From Edaphochlamys debaryana (lineage: Eukaryota; Chlorophyta; Chlorophyceae; Chlamydomonadales), in NCBI GenBank assembly GCA_016858145.1, contig JAEHOE010000013.1:806001-870000 (forward strand): DNA of 64,000 bases, written 5' to 3'. The position numbers and the translations under genes were made by a program. Below are positions 20,501-31,795 of the stretch, in pieces (the stretch's first letter is position 1; every line of letters begins with the position of its first letter). The notes below the pieces were generated by a model that saw nothing but the letters and a program-made list of their open reading frames with translations, had not been told where the DNA came from and did not search any database.

Positions 20501-22152
20501 GTGGTGTTCTTCTCTTTCGCCGGCACACGTTGGCACTGTGGCCACCGCCGCCGGAGGAGGTGGGTCCGGGCAGGAAGGGGACGGAGCGGGGGAGGGGGTT
20601 GCGGGTGGGTGCGTTCTTCGACGGGCGGGCAGGGTTGGTCGAGCCCCGCAAGCATCCCCTGCCCCTGCGCCCCGGCTTGGTGCCCTGCCCCCACACCCTA
20701 CCCTCCGTGCCTCTTCCCTCCCCCCTCTGCCTCCCTCCCTCCCCCCGTCAGGTTCACAACCCCGGCCGCGATCTGACCATGGGCGTGGCATGGTGTGGAC
20801 TCGGGCTCCATCTCCAATGCCTCTGCGTCCCCATGTGCCTAGACATCACCGGCATGCAGCGGTGAGGGGCGGAGGCTGGGGCAGGGGATGCCGTTAGCCT
20901 GATTGTGGCACCCAGCCTGTCCTGCCGCCCGCGTGTGCGCTCCTGAGCGCCAGCAATACCCCACAACAGGTACCGCACATGCAGCATGGCACCTGAACCG
21001 CGTGTCCCGCCCTCCCCGCCACGTGCTTGTGTACGGCAGATCTGGAGATCTGGAGATCTGATCTGGACGCCACCTTCGCGGCCGCATTCGCGGTGGGGTG
21101 GGGTGGGGCGGGCAGGCAAGGCCCAGGGAGGCGTGTGTTAGACGTGTGTGAAGACCAGGGCGAAGGGAGCCCAGGCGGCTGCTCGCAGCGATCGCACGCC
21201 GGCGGGCCGAGTGCCCCAGCCCTTGCGCATCCCCGCATCCTCCGGGGCGTCCGGGCTCCGCACGCGCTCAGCTCTGCTTCCCCGTGGGATGGATCTCCCC
21301 CGCGTGCACCGGCTGGGAGCAGCCGCCAAGAGCGCCTACGGGTGGGGCCAACAGCCATCGGCGGGCGCAGGGAAGGCGCCCGCGGGCGTTCGGCTTTCGA
21401 CGTTGTTGGGAAGGCATTGCCGCCTTCCAGCTCCTACCCCTCCCCTGCCTGTGTCTGCGCCCTCCCTCGCCGTCGGGCCGTGGGGCTGGGCTGGGCGCAG
21501 CGGGTGGCGGCGGCGGGCGCGCTGACCGACATCACCACCTCTCACCTCCCTCCCAACCCCTTGCCCTTCCCCCCTTACTCAGTCCGTGGGCCTGGGCTGG
21601 GCCCAGCGCATCGTGGCGGCGGGGGCCCTGACCGGCGTCACCACCTCGCTGCCGGGCTCGCTGCTGGGGCCGACGCGCACCCACGTGACGCTGGGGCGTC
21701 AGGCGCTGGCCCCTCCCTGCCTGGTGCGGGCCCTGGGGTGGGGGGCCAGACAAGGGCCTGACATGGGAGGGATGGGGGAGGGACGGGTCGCTGCTAAGGC
21801 CCGGCTGGTGAGGGAGCGTGCGAGGGGAAGGGAGGGGCCTAGGAGGGGCGTCCCCTGGCGGTGCACATGCCTTGAGCGCATGAGGCAGGGGCCTAGGAAG
21901 TGGGTGCGGTGGACACCTTCGGGCAAGGATGCGGCACTTGTCCTCGCCCCCTCCCCCCACGTCTGCCCCCACCCCCCTCCCTCCCACCGCCTTCATCAGG
22001 CCCGCGTGGACCCCGCCTGCGGCACCCCCCGCAACGCCACCCTTGTGACCCCCCCCCCCCACACACACACACCCCTACCGTCATGTTCTCTGCCGGCTTC
22101 TTGGCGCTCTTCATAGACATCGAGCTGCTTGCGGAGCTGGTGTCCAACGGTG
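20501..22152 (+). pseudogene. Decayed cationic amino-acid transporter (CAT-type) pseudogene
   Basis: Pieces follow the order of a CAT-family (APC superfamily) transporter. VVFFSFAG then GTVATAA is at 20501-20590, with frame breaks. VHNPGRDLTMGV...DITGMQR is at 20752-20861 and still has AG and GTGAGG splice sites. LDATFAAAFAV lies near 21058-21094. SVGLGWAQRIVAAGALTG through LGRQALAPP is at 21583-21736. ARVDPACGTPRNATLVT starts at 22000, then FSAGFLALFIDIELLAELVS ends at 22149. The start of the SVGLGWAQ exon is duplicated at about 21479-21530. A C/CA microsatellite (about 22048-22080) interrupts ATLVT and FSAGF. Neither the N-terminal nor the C-terminal membrane segments are found. CAT proteins import Arg/Lys-type amino acids; this copy looks dead. 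Confidence 0.6.
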
Positions 22153-23629
22153 GGTTGTGTTGGGGGGGAAGTCGTGTTCTCGCATGGGCGGCTTTGACCC
22201 CGCAGCCGCCCCACCTGCTCACACGCGTGCGCCCCCAGCCCTCGCTCGTGGCCCATCCGTCCCCTCCCCCCACAGTGCAGCCAGGACCTGCCGGTGCCGC
22301 CGCGGCTGCTGCGCCCCACGGCTGATGAGCTGGCGGAGCAGCGGCTGATGGGCGGGGCGGTAGTGCCGCCGACGGAGCAGCTGGCGGCGGCCGCCACGCC
22401 CGCCACCGTCCTGCTCCGACCTGCTGCGGGCGGACTCGCACGGGCTGGCGGAGCTTGCGGGGCAGCTGAAGGCATATGCCGTGGTCAAGCGCCGGAGCGT
22501 GGGAGTAGTCTCGCCTCTGCCTGGGCTGGGCCGCCCGTGGCCTGGGCGCAGGCTGGCGCTGGTGGAGGAGCTCTTCCGGGCGTAGGCATGAGGGGCGTGA
22601 GTCGTTGGTGCGGGTGGGATAAAAACCCAGCCCCGGGGCTGGTCGGAGGGAGCTTGCGGGGCAGGGCCCTTGTAGTACGCAGCGGAAGCATGCGGAACGG
22701 AACAAGACGATAGGTCCGGGCCAGGTGCCTGGATGCTTACATCGCCTGGACGTCGCACAACAGCCCCACCCTGGCAAGCTGGCAGGTGCATGGCCCATGG
22801 CCCATGGTCGGGCCTGCACGAGATAGAGGCATGGGTTGCAGCCTCGTGGAGGGCGCACGGGCATGGAGGGAGTGCAGTTTGCGCGTTGCAGAGGAGGGCA
22901 AGGGGGCGGATAGTGTGGGTGGTGGTGCGGTGCTTCGAGCCCCTGAGCGCCCCTTCAAGCGCGTGCAGCCGGCAGCGGGCGGGGCACAACTTGGGAACCC
23001 CGCTGGTACAGTATTGAGAGCATGGCACTGGCGAGGGCCCGCCCTGCTAGCGTTGGGCAGGCTCCTAAATGGGCAAGGCTTCAGCGAGTGCGTGCTGCCG
23101 TGGGACCGTTGAAGGTTGGCAGGCCCTGCTTTTAAGGTTGGGCGCCAGCCACCAGCTCTGCCGCACCTTGCCCTCGCCACCCCGCCGGGCCAGCCCTGTG
23201 CACCCTCACACCACAGTGCAAATCGGCCGCGGCAGCTCAACCGCCCCACGCGTCCTCTGCAGTGCTTGCGGCACTGTAACGCCAGGACCCCCGGGCACCC
23301 GCCTCGAGTTAGCGGCTCCCGTTCCTCCCAGCCATGCCCCCCTCAGCCAGACCCTCGCTCTGCCCGCTGCTGGCCAAGCCATTGCTACCGGCCCCCGCCA
23401 GTCGTCCTAAGGCTGGGATTGCACTTTGCCTTGCCTTGCTTTGCCTTGCTTTTCGCATAACCTCGTCCCCGTTTCCCATTCCCCCGCCAGCACCGTGGCC
23501 GGGCCCCACCTGCCCAGCAGCCTGGATGCATGTATGGCCCCACCTCCCCCTGGCACGCCCCAGCCCACCGAAGCACCTCCCCGCGCGCACAGCCCTGTCA
23601 GCGCCGCCGCCAGCGCCCACACCCCGCGG
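22153..23629. other. Unassigned region after the CAT pseudogene
   Basis: An acceptor-like CCCCCCACAG at 22266-22275 is followed by an open, codon-like stretch to about 22585 that I cannot assign. The rest is C-rich with CCTTG-type simple repeats near 23427-23455. No reliable gene. Confidence 0.35.
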
Positions 23630-23983
23630 CCCTGATGCCTGGCAGCCGCGCAGGGCGCAGCGACACCAGCCCCGGCAGCGCCAAGAGCAGCGCCAGCGCC
23701 GCGGCGGCGTCGATGAGATGGACGCGGGACTCCAGGTGCAGGTGCAGCAGCGGGTCAGGTGAGGAGGGGCGAGGGGGAGGCGGGGGCGGAGGGCGTGGGT
23801 GGAGGCGGGGGGCTGCTGGCGGGGCCGATGGGCTGCGGTGGAGGATGGTGGTGATGCACGCTTTTCCTCCTGCGACTCCGCCTCCGCCCCCCCGCATCCG
23901 TGATGCGCACTCAGCCCGATGCAGGCGGCCCAGGGCGGAAAGCGTGGCGTCGTCGATACGGGGGCAGTGGGACAGGTCCACGG
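23630..23983 (-). pseudogene. Leucine-rich-repeat-like fragment
   Basis: On the minus strand, a CCCAG acceptor at 23984-23986 leads into VDLSHCPRIDDATLSALGRL (23983-23916), a good LRR of the cysteine-containing type found in F-box/AMN1-like proteins. A second Leu-rich open stretch (HLIDAAAALALLLALPGLVS) lies at about 23760-23630. No convincing donor links them, so I call it a fragment. Confidence is limited because GC-rich antisense frames mimic Leu/Ala-rich proteins. Confidence 0.35.
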
Positions 23984-24468
23984 CTGGGCGGGGGGGAGGG
24001 AGGGGTGGTAGAAGGGGGAGGCGAGAAGTGCAAGCAGATCGCTGGCAAGTGCTGATGCCGCACCCCTGGTCCCTCCTTCCGCCACCACCCCTGGCCACCA
24101 CCCACCCACCTGCCCAGCCCTGTGCACCCAGCCACCTCCAGCGGCATCAGCGCCCGCAACGCCATTGCATGCGGAGCTCAGGTGCGTTCAGGCCGCAGCC
24201 TGCGTACATCGGGTCCTGAAGCGGCTGCGGGGTCCGACTGGTAGCGCTGTGCCTGGGCGATTCAGTAGCCCGAGTGACCGAGCCCGAGGAGGGGAGGATC
24301 GGGAGAAGAGCATGGGCGCGTGCCCGGGCCAGGGGTGGGATGAAATGGCATGTTTAGTGCTATGGCAACCTATAGCAACACTTTCCATATGCTCACAAAC
24401 CCAAGCCCCAGCACGTCAACGCAAGGGAGCCCGAGTATCGCTCATGGCAGAGTTGCAAAGCTGCAGTC

Positions 24469-27342
24469 ATGCCACCACGCCGTGCTGCAGAAGCTACCCA
24501 TCTACCCGCAAGTCTCCCTAAGTCTATGGAGCAAGCGCTGGCCAAGTTGCGCGAATGTGCACCGCGCATGCTCGGAACGGCGCTGTCGCCGGCGCTGTCC
24601 GCCACGGAGGTCCAGGCCCTGGAGACTGCCCTGCACGATATCCACCATTATGCCAGGGCGGATGCAGAACATGTCGCCAAGCTCTGGATGGCGATCGCCA
24701 CAGAGCCTCAGCTTGGCGTCGCCCTTGCGGGGCTGGTCGCGAGCTCGGCACGCTGGGATGTGGTCCATGACCCGCTTCCCTCACCAGCGGCGCGTTCGCT
24801 CGAGGTCGTGGCAGCCCTCGCGCTCAAAGCGAGCTCGCGGGGCAAGGGCGCGGAGGCTGCCTCCGGCCTTGCCGACGCGCTGCATTAGGGACAGATCCTC
24901 GAGGCCCTGGCCAAGCAAGCATCAGCAGCGGCTGCAGTGCTCTCGGGGTCGGGTGGGGCGGGGCCGGCAGGCGCGGGGCCCTCTGCGGCGGCAGCGGCAG
25001 CGGCGGGGCCCTCCGCCGCAGCCCCGAGCTCTGACCGCCTGCGCCTGCGATCCGCCCAGCTCACCGAGGCGGCCTCCAGCCTGGTCGCCGGTCTGGCCAG
25101 CTTCACGCAGCTTCCCCTCGGCCGGGCCATGGCCAAGCCCCTGCTGGCGGCCCTGCGGTCAAGCCACCTGTTTGACCACGTGGGCCTGCTGTTGCTCCTC
25201 ATCTCGCCATCGGCCGGTGACCAGGCCGCACCCCAGGCCCTAGTGGACGCGCTGCCTCACGCGCTGAGCAGCTACGGCAGCGCCGCGGACCAGGTCTCCG
25301 CGCTACGGAACGGAACCTCGGACCATGAGGAGCTGCACGCGACGTACGGCACCTGCGGCCGCCACGCGCTGCTGACCCTGGGGTCAGCGGTCCTGGCCGC
25401 AGCGGACCTGGGGCCCAGCGGCCTGCCGTACAGCCCGCTACCCGCGGCGATCCTCATGGACGCTGGCGTGTCACCGCGGCCCTATCCGTGCGTTGAGGGC
25501 CGCGTCATCCGCCTCGCCCTGACTGTGCTGTCCCTCGACCGCACCGGACCCCAGCCCGCCGTTGCCAACCGCGCCGCCGTGCGCCTGGTGCTGCGGGCGC
25601 TGCGCCTCGCGGCCGCGTCCACTCGAGAGTCACAGTACGTCGCCACCGCACCGGGCGGCTTTCTGCGTGTTGACATGTGCTGGGGCGGCCGGTGCCGGGA
25701 GGAGTGGCAGGATTACCGCCTGCTCCTGTGCCCGCACGACGGCGTGCGCGTGGGCGGGCAGGCGCTCAAGGTGCTCGTCCAGATCGCTTGCAAGGACCCG
25801 GGCGCGTGGCTCGCGGAGGCTGAGCTGGGCTGGGCCCAGGTCGTACGAGCCGTACGGCACCTGTTGCAGGCGACTGTGCGCAGCGATCGCAGGACGCTGA
25901 TAGACGTCTTGGTGGATCTTCTGGTGGAGGCGGCACGGCCTCTGATGGCTGGCGGAGGTAGGCCCAGGAATGGGTGGTGGTGGTCCTGCTGATGGGTCCC
26001 GCGCTTGCAGATCGGGCCCCTCCCGCGTGCTTTGCTGCAGGTCATGTGGCTTTCCTCTTTCAGTACGCTTTAGCACGCTTATTGGCCCTTCTCTCACGGC
26101 GCATTTAACCTGCCCCCTTGCTACGTAGGGCTCTCTCTCAACACACCCCTGCCGGCTTCTGTGGCGGCGTTCGGGCGCAGCGGCGCGGTGCCGCTGCTGG
26201 AGACTGCGTTTCGACTCGCCGTGGGGAACCCCTCGGGACCAGAGGACGATCTGGCGTCCGAGCTCTTCCAGCGGTCTGATCCCCTTCCCAGCATCGCGGC
26301 CCTGCTGGTGCACAGCCCGCCCCGCCAGGCCGCGGCCCTCATCTCCACGCTCGCCAAGCTGCTGCGGTGGAGCCCGCCCGCCGCCATGCGGTCCTTCGAC
26401 TTGACTCCTTGGCAGTACGTATGGGTCAGGGCCGCGTGTGCCCTACTCGAGCCGGGCATCCACACGCTACGGGTCACATACGAGGAGCCGCCCGGCCCCG
26501 TGGACCTTGCCGCGCCCTGCGCCCCGCTCTTCGTGTCCGCCTTTGCTGCACTCGCCCTGCTGCCGGAGCTGTCGCGGACCGCCCAGGAGGCAGCGCAGCG
26601 CGTTCGGGTGGACCCCGCCTGGGCGGACGCGTCCCGAATCCTCGACCCGGCGGCACACACCCTTTCTCGGGTTCTGTTGGCTGCCAGCGGCATCGTGCCC
26701 CATCGGGCGAGGGGCACTGCCCCCACGCACCGCGTTGTCTCGGCCGTGTGCCTCACTTTCCTGGTGGAGGAGTGCGGGGCGGTGCCGCTGCTGGGCTCAC
26801 TGCTGGAGGTGGTTGCCGCATGCGGGGCCTCCGGAGCGCTGTCGCCTTCCTCCATGGAGAACTTGGCGCTCTGCTGCCTGCAGCTCTTCTATGCGTACCC
26901 GGAGCGTATATTGGGAGGCGGTGGCAGTGGCGGAGGCAGTAGCACGGCCGCTGCAGGGGCTGTTGTGCCCTGGCGGCCGCCGGCGGTGCGGGCTTTGGCT
27001 CGGCACTTGCGGGTCTCAGAACCAACAATGAGCCAGGACTTGGAGGCCCTGGCGGTGGGGCTGGAGCAGCCGCAACAAGGTAGCCTGAACGGGAGACCTG
27101 ACAGTGCAGAGGTGCTGGCTCTCCTGGAGGCTGGGCGCCTGGCCGCGCTCCAGGCCGAGGTGCGGGCGCTGCTGCCCGCCTGCGCCAACCCGGCCTGCGT
27201 CAACCTGGCGGGAGACAGCGAGGCGGGGCTGCAGCTCAAGCGCTGCCGGGGCTGTGCGCAGGCGTCCTACTGCAGCGGCGAGTGCCAGGCGGCGCACTGG
27301 AAGGCGGGGCACAAGGCGGTGTGCGTGGCGGAGGGCGGCTGA
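24469..27342 (+). pseudogene. MYND zinc-finger protein copy E with one in-frame nonsense codon
   Basis: D-type copy: exon 1 24469-25957, exon 2 26129-27342, phase-1 GT-AG intron 25958-26128 (GGAG|GTAGGC ... CTACGTAG). The total length is a clean multiple of three. TAG at 24886-24888 stops the frame after 139 residues. Copy D has AAG there (LIKGQT versus LH-stop-GQ), so a single A-to-T change explains it, and the rest of the frame is open to the natural stop. Its N-terminus (LRECAPRMLGTA) matches D. Its finger (QLKRCRGCAQASYCSGEC) matches copy F, so the gene is a D/F chimaera. A truncated N-terminal product or an assembly error are alternatives. Confidence 0.85.
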
Positions 27343-28063
27343 GCGGTAGGAGACCTTACGGACACGGGCGAGTGGGACCGCGTGTAGGATGGACATGCAC
27401 CACATCGCACGTCACTGGACAAAATTAAGGGGTGTGGGTGCGCATCTGTTGCATTGCAGGAAGCGGGCTGCGATACAGGGTGAAAGGGACAAAGTCCCCG
27501 GGAGGACTGGACATGTGCCGTGCTAGGAGCATTGCTGTACAGCTAGTTTGTTTTGCGATGGTGGTGTGAGGGCGGCCTGAAGGTTTGCGCTTGGCGGGTG
27601 GGACATGCCATGCATGGAACAGTAAACTTCAAGCACATACCGGTAGGTTTGATGGGCAGACTGTGTTGTCCCGGCTTGCATATGGGCGCGGCACTTCGTC
27701 GTGTGGGGACCAAGGTGCGCATCACACGATGGCATGTGCGGGCGAGTTTGGGGTCCGCTGTTGTAATTCAGGAAGCAGGGTGCGTCACAGGGTGGTGAAC
27801 AGGTACCCTCGTCTTGTCTTGCGTGCCTGGGATGGAGCCACAGTGACGGGCGTTGCGGTGTACCGTTGTTTGTTGAGCAGAACCTGTGTACGGTACCCTC
27901 GTGGCGCCTGGCTGTGTGCGGGCCTAGGCGATAAACTATGACCTAATAATCTGTACTGGCAGCCCTTCCTCTGGCGGATGGGGACGAGGTCGGATAGGTG
28001 TCGCGGTTGGTGTTGTTGCCGCCAAGTATCTGTATAGACCAGCAAAGTGCTCAACTCTGTCGG
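27202..28063 (+). repeat. Duplicated 3' end, copy 1 (E tail plus flank)
   Basis: This covers the last part of the MYND finger of copy E and about 720 bp of flank. It is almost identical, at a constant offset of 4453 bp, to 31655-32516 after copy F; I saw one mismatch at 27663 (G versus T). The non-coding part contains CAGGAAGC(G/A)GG segments at about 27459 and 27769 that resemble each other. Confidence 0.85.
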
Positions 28064-28113
28064 CGTTGGTTGCTTAGTTGTTGCAAGCGCTGCGAGGGGC
28101 TGTGCGCCGGCAG

Positions 28114-28194
28114 GTGTCGTACTGCTGCCGTGAGTGCCAGGCGGCGCACCGGAAGGCGGGGCACAAGGCGGTGTGTGGAGGCAAGGGCAGATGA
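28114..28194 (+). pseudogene. Orphan C-terminal half of a MYND finger, copy 1
   Basis: Directly after a CGGCAG acceptor-like site, the frame reads VSYCCRECQAAHRKAGHKAVC and then GGKGR-stop. This is the second half of the family's MYND finger with a C-type (KGR) tail, and no first half is near. It lies about 770 bp after the stop of copy E. It is probably the remnant of an older gene end displaced by conversion; an alternative last exon is possible. Confidence 0.7.
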
Positions 28195-28777
28195 GGCGGC
28201 AGAGAGTGCTGACTGGGTTGGGCAAAGAAGGCGTCAGGCCTGGGTCCAAGCGGTTCCGTTGGGGGTGCACTGACCATGCAAGCCAACCTCCGCAGCGTGC
28301 CACGAGCGCGCGCCGGTGATGGCTGACCCACAGATGAGAGCATTTCAGTGCGGGTCTGGCGAGCATAACTCTGGAGCTTCAGTATGCAGAGCTAGTGTCG
28401 TGAGTACGCATGTGGAGCGTCTGTATCCCCAGCATGCTTGGCGTGCGCCGGGTGAAGCAGCGGTGTTGTGTAGGCGGGTGTCGGGTGTCCTAGCGGTACC
28501 TGTCAACCTGTGTACTGGCACACTTGGCGGGCGGCTAAGATGGGCGCCCTGCTCCAGGGGGAAAAGAGAGACAGGGACGAGGGGGAAGCGCGCGTTGCGG
28601 GGGCTGCAGCTGCAATGCTCTGTGACGTAGTCCGGACGATGCTCACGGCTCCTCCAGCCTTGCCGGTTCATTCCGATCTTACATACTACCTACCCGACAA
28701 CTACAACGTCGTGTGTGAAGCCTTGACAACGCGGGCAAAGCGCTGCGTGCCTGCTTCCCGCCATGTTGGCCTGCTCA
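28195..28777. other. Intergenic between copies E and F
   Basis: The first part resembles the 3' flank of copy C (GCTGACTGGG motif). Nothing else is recognised. Confidence 0.4.
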
Positions 28778-28836
28778 GGAACTCAGGACTCCCCGGCTTG
28801 GCTGTCTAGCCTCTAGAAGTGTGAGGGGTAGGTGAC

Positions 28837-31795
28837 ATGCCTCCTCGGCGGCCGGTGGCGCGTGCTGCCGTGTCTTCTGGGCATCCCAAGCATGTTGAAC
28901 GAGCTCTGCTAGCGCTGTGGCCCGCCTCGGAGCGGCTGACTGGGCGCAAATCTCCGCAGCTCTCTGACCAGGAGCTCAGCGCCTTGGTGGATGACCTGCA
29001 AGCCCTGCGTAGCTATGTATCGGCCACGAATGCCGCGAAGCTCTTGGTGGAGGTGGCGGACAGCAACATCGCGGCTGCATTTGCCAGCCTCACTGCGTTT
29101 GCCACGTGACTGGACATCGCCGACGACGGGGCAGAGGTGCAACACCGGATCGCCATCTGCACGCTGGACCTTGTGGGCAACGTGCTCAGGGACGCCGCGT
29201 CCACGCTCTCCAACGAGCAAGCCGCGCGAGCTCTCGCGCTGCAGGACACGCTCTTCAAGACCCGGGCTCTGAGCGCCGCGGCGCGGCAAGCAGCGGCGGC
29301 CTCAGCGGCACTGCGAGGATCCCCAGCCGCAGCGGCGGCGACCGCAAGCTCGGCCCGGCTCCGCCTCCGCGCCGCGCAGCAGGCAGCAGCGCTGATGAAG
29401 CTGCTGGGGGTCCTGGCAAACCTCGCCAAGGCGAAGCAGAGGCAGGGCTTGGTCATATCCCTACTCGCCGCGCTGCGGGAGAGCTCCCTGCTCAGCCACC
29501 TCGGCCGGCTGCTGCTCCTGCTGCCGCCGCCCCCGGGCGAGGAACCGGTGCCCCAGGCCCTGCTGACCGCCCACCGTGACGCCTGCCTCGAGCTCTGCCG
29601 CGCCGTCAGCCTGACCAGCAGCGCCGCATCGCTCCTGGGCGGGGACCCCGAACGCCACGTGCGGCCCGCGCTGGGCCCTTGCGCGGGCCACGCGCTGCTG
29701 ACCCTGGGGTCGGCCGCCCTGGCCGCATCGGACCTGGGGCCCTGCGGCCTGCCGTACAGCCCCGTGCCGCTCGTACCGGAGCAGGGCGGCGCGCCGTACC
29801 CGTGCGTATCGGGTGTGGTCTTCTTCTACGGCGCGGTGGAGATGAAGATCGACCGGCTGCGGCCGCGGCCCACGGTTCACCCCCGTGCCGCCATCCGCCT
29901 CATGCTGCGGGCGCTGAAGCTGTGCGGCGCCTCAGCCCGGGCCAAGCTGCCGGGAGCCGTGCGGCGCGGCCCGCAGGGGATGCTGAGCGTTGACGTGAGC
30001 CTGGGCGGCTCCCGGCGCGCGGGCTTGCAGGACTTCAAGCTCCTGCTCCCGCCCGCCGAGGTGGGCGAGCTGTCGTACCACGCGCTGTCGACGCTGCTCT
30101 TCACTGTACGGCGCTGGCCGGCGGCGTGGGTCGCCGAGGCGGCGGCGGGCTGGGCGCCGCTGGTGACGAGCGTTGTGCACACGCTGCCGGCGGCCGGGGC
30201 CAAGATGGACCTTTGGCTCAGCGCTCTGCCGCCGCTGCTCGCCGATGCGGGGGCGCCCCTCCTTGACAAGCAAGGCAAGTCGGGTGCGGTAGCGCTCACA
30301 GGGCTGATGCAGCGTCCGTCACCGGAGCACTTCACATCCTCGGTCGGGCGTGCTAGGGCTCAAGTGCGCTACCACCGTTATTTGTCGGTGACCGTGCCTC
30401 CTGGGTCTTTCGCGGGTCTCATGCTTACCCCTTACCCCTTACCCCTTACGTGCTGTGTTCTCGCCCTGCGGTTCAGGCACGGGGCTGATCCTCGACGTAC
30501 TTTCCGCCCAGCTGCCTCCCTGCGTGGCGGCGGCGCTGGAGGGCGGCGTGGTGCCGCTGTTCGAGACGCTGCTCCGGACGGCCGGCGAGGACCCATATGG
30601 GCCCGAGGCACGCATCGTGATACACATGCTGGCACACAAGGCGTCCAGCTACGCCCTGGGGATGCTGGTGGTCCACAGCCCGCCCCTCCAGGCCGCAGCC
30701 TTCCTGGCGACGCTGGCCAAGGCCCTGCGCCGGATGGCCCCACCCCAGGCCATGCCGCCGGGCCAGTTGATTGTCTTGGCCACCTTCCTTGTCGAGTTGG
30801 GGCTCAGTGCGGTGGCCTCGGCTGCTGTTCCCAACGAGCCGCCCGGCCCCGTGGACCCCGCCGCACCCGCCGCCCCGACCTTCGTGCTCGCCTGCGCCGC
30901 TCTGCAGCTGCTGCCGGAGCTGTCGCGGATTGCACAGAAGGCAGCGCAATGCGCCCACAGCGAACCCGCCTGGGTGGAGGCAGCACCCGTACTGTCCGCC
31001 TTCGCGACCACATTCCTCCGGGCTTACGCAAACGCCATCGGTCTTTCTGGGCGGGAGGATACCGCTGTCGGGAGCGGGCCGGATGCTGGAGGCGGCGTGC
31101 GGGGCCTGGGCGGGGCGCCGCCCCTGCCTGGAGCATCGTCGGGTCGACGGGCGCAGCGCGCAGCACCGGGACCAGGCGGCAGTGCGGAGGGCCCCGCGCC
31201 CGCGCCCGGGCACCGCCTGGCGTCAACTGTGGGTCTTCACTTCCTGGTGGAGGAGTGCGGTGCGGTGCGGCTGCTGGGGGCCCTGCTGGACCTCGCGCCC
31301 CTACCCGGTGCGTTGCAAGCCCTGCCGATGGTCACGCTGGGGGGCCTGGCGAACTGCTACCCTCGCCTCTACCGGTACGCAGAGATTGCACCGGTTGTGT
31401 TGGGAGCCGGCTTGGGAACGGCAGTATGGCGGCCGCCGGCACTGCGCGCGTTTGCACGCCTGCTCAAGCCCTCCTACCCTGATTTGGGTCTGATCATGGA
31501 GGCCGTAGCGGGGGCCATGGAGCGGCCGGAGCAACTTAGCCTGGGCCCACTCCCTGAGACTGTAGCGGAGATGGCTGCGGAGGCGGAGCGCCTGGCCGCA
31601 CTCAAGGCCGAGGCGTGGGCGCTGCTGACCGCCTGCGCCAACCCGGCCTGCGCCAACCTGGCGGGAGACAGCGAGGCGGGGCTGCAGCTCAAGCGCTGCC
31701 GGGGCTGTGCGCAGGCGTCCTACTGCAGCGGCGAGTGCCAGGCGGCGCACTGGAAGGCGGGGCACAAGGCGGTGTGCGTGGCGGAGGGCGGCTGA
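28837..31795 (+). pseudogene. MYND zinc-finger protein copy F with one in-frame nonsense codon
   Basis: C-type copy: exon 1 28837-30274, exon 2 30477-31795. The phase-1 intron 30275-30476 has a GC donor (CAAG|GCAAGT) and a TTCAG acceptor. TGA at 29107-29109 replaces the CGA (Arg) codon of copy C (FATRRD), a C-to-T change in a CpG. Everything downstream stays in frame to the natural stop. The start and leader match copy C. A selenocysteine reading is unlikely because the aligned residue is Arg. The Gly/Arg-rich linker (GASSGRRAQRAAPGPGG) is shared with C. The finger is the E-like form with a VAEGG tail. The intron contains a TTACCCC tandem run (30424-30449). Confidence 0.85.

Noticed and set aside
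19623..20696. Long minus-strand open frame (357 codons)
   Set aside because: Pro/Arg/Ala-rich antisense shadow in GC-rich DNA, with no motif; it overlaps the + strand nuclease-like gene and the CAT pseudogene.
22276..22585. Open + strand stretch as the C-terminal exon of the CAT gene
   Set aside because: The residues (DELAEQRLMGG ... LKAYAVVKRRS) do not resemble CAT membrane segments; I left it unassigned.
27553..27798. 81-codon frame repeated identically at 32006-32251
   Set aside because: Identity comes from the recent E/F duplication of non-coding flank, not from coding constraint; no motif, no codon-like pattern.
29107..29109. TGA in copy F as a selenocysteine codon
   Set aside because: The aligned codon in copy C is CGA (Arg), and there is no reason for Sec in this family.
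30424..30449. TTACCCC tandem run as interstitial telomere repeat
   Set aside because: Volvocine telomeres are TTTTAGGG-type; this 7-mer does not match and lies in an intron as a pyrimidine-rich stretch.
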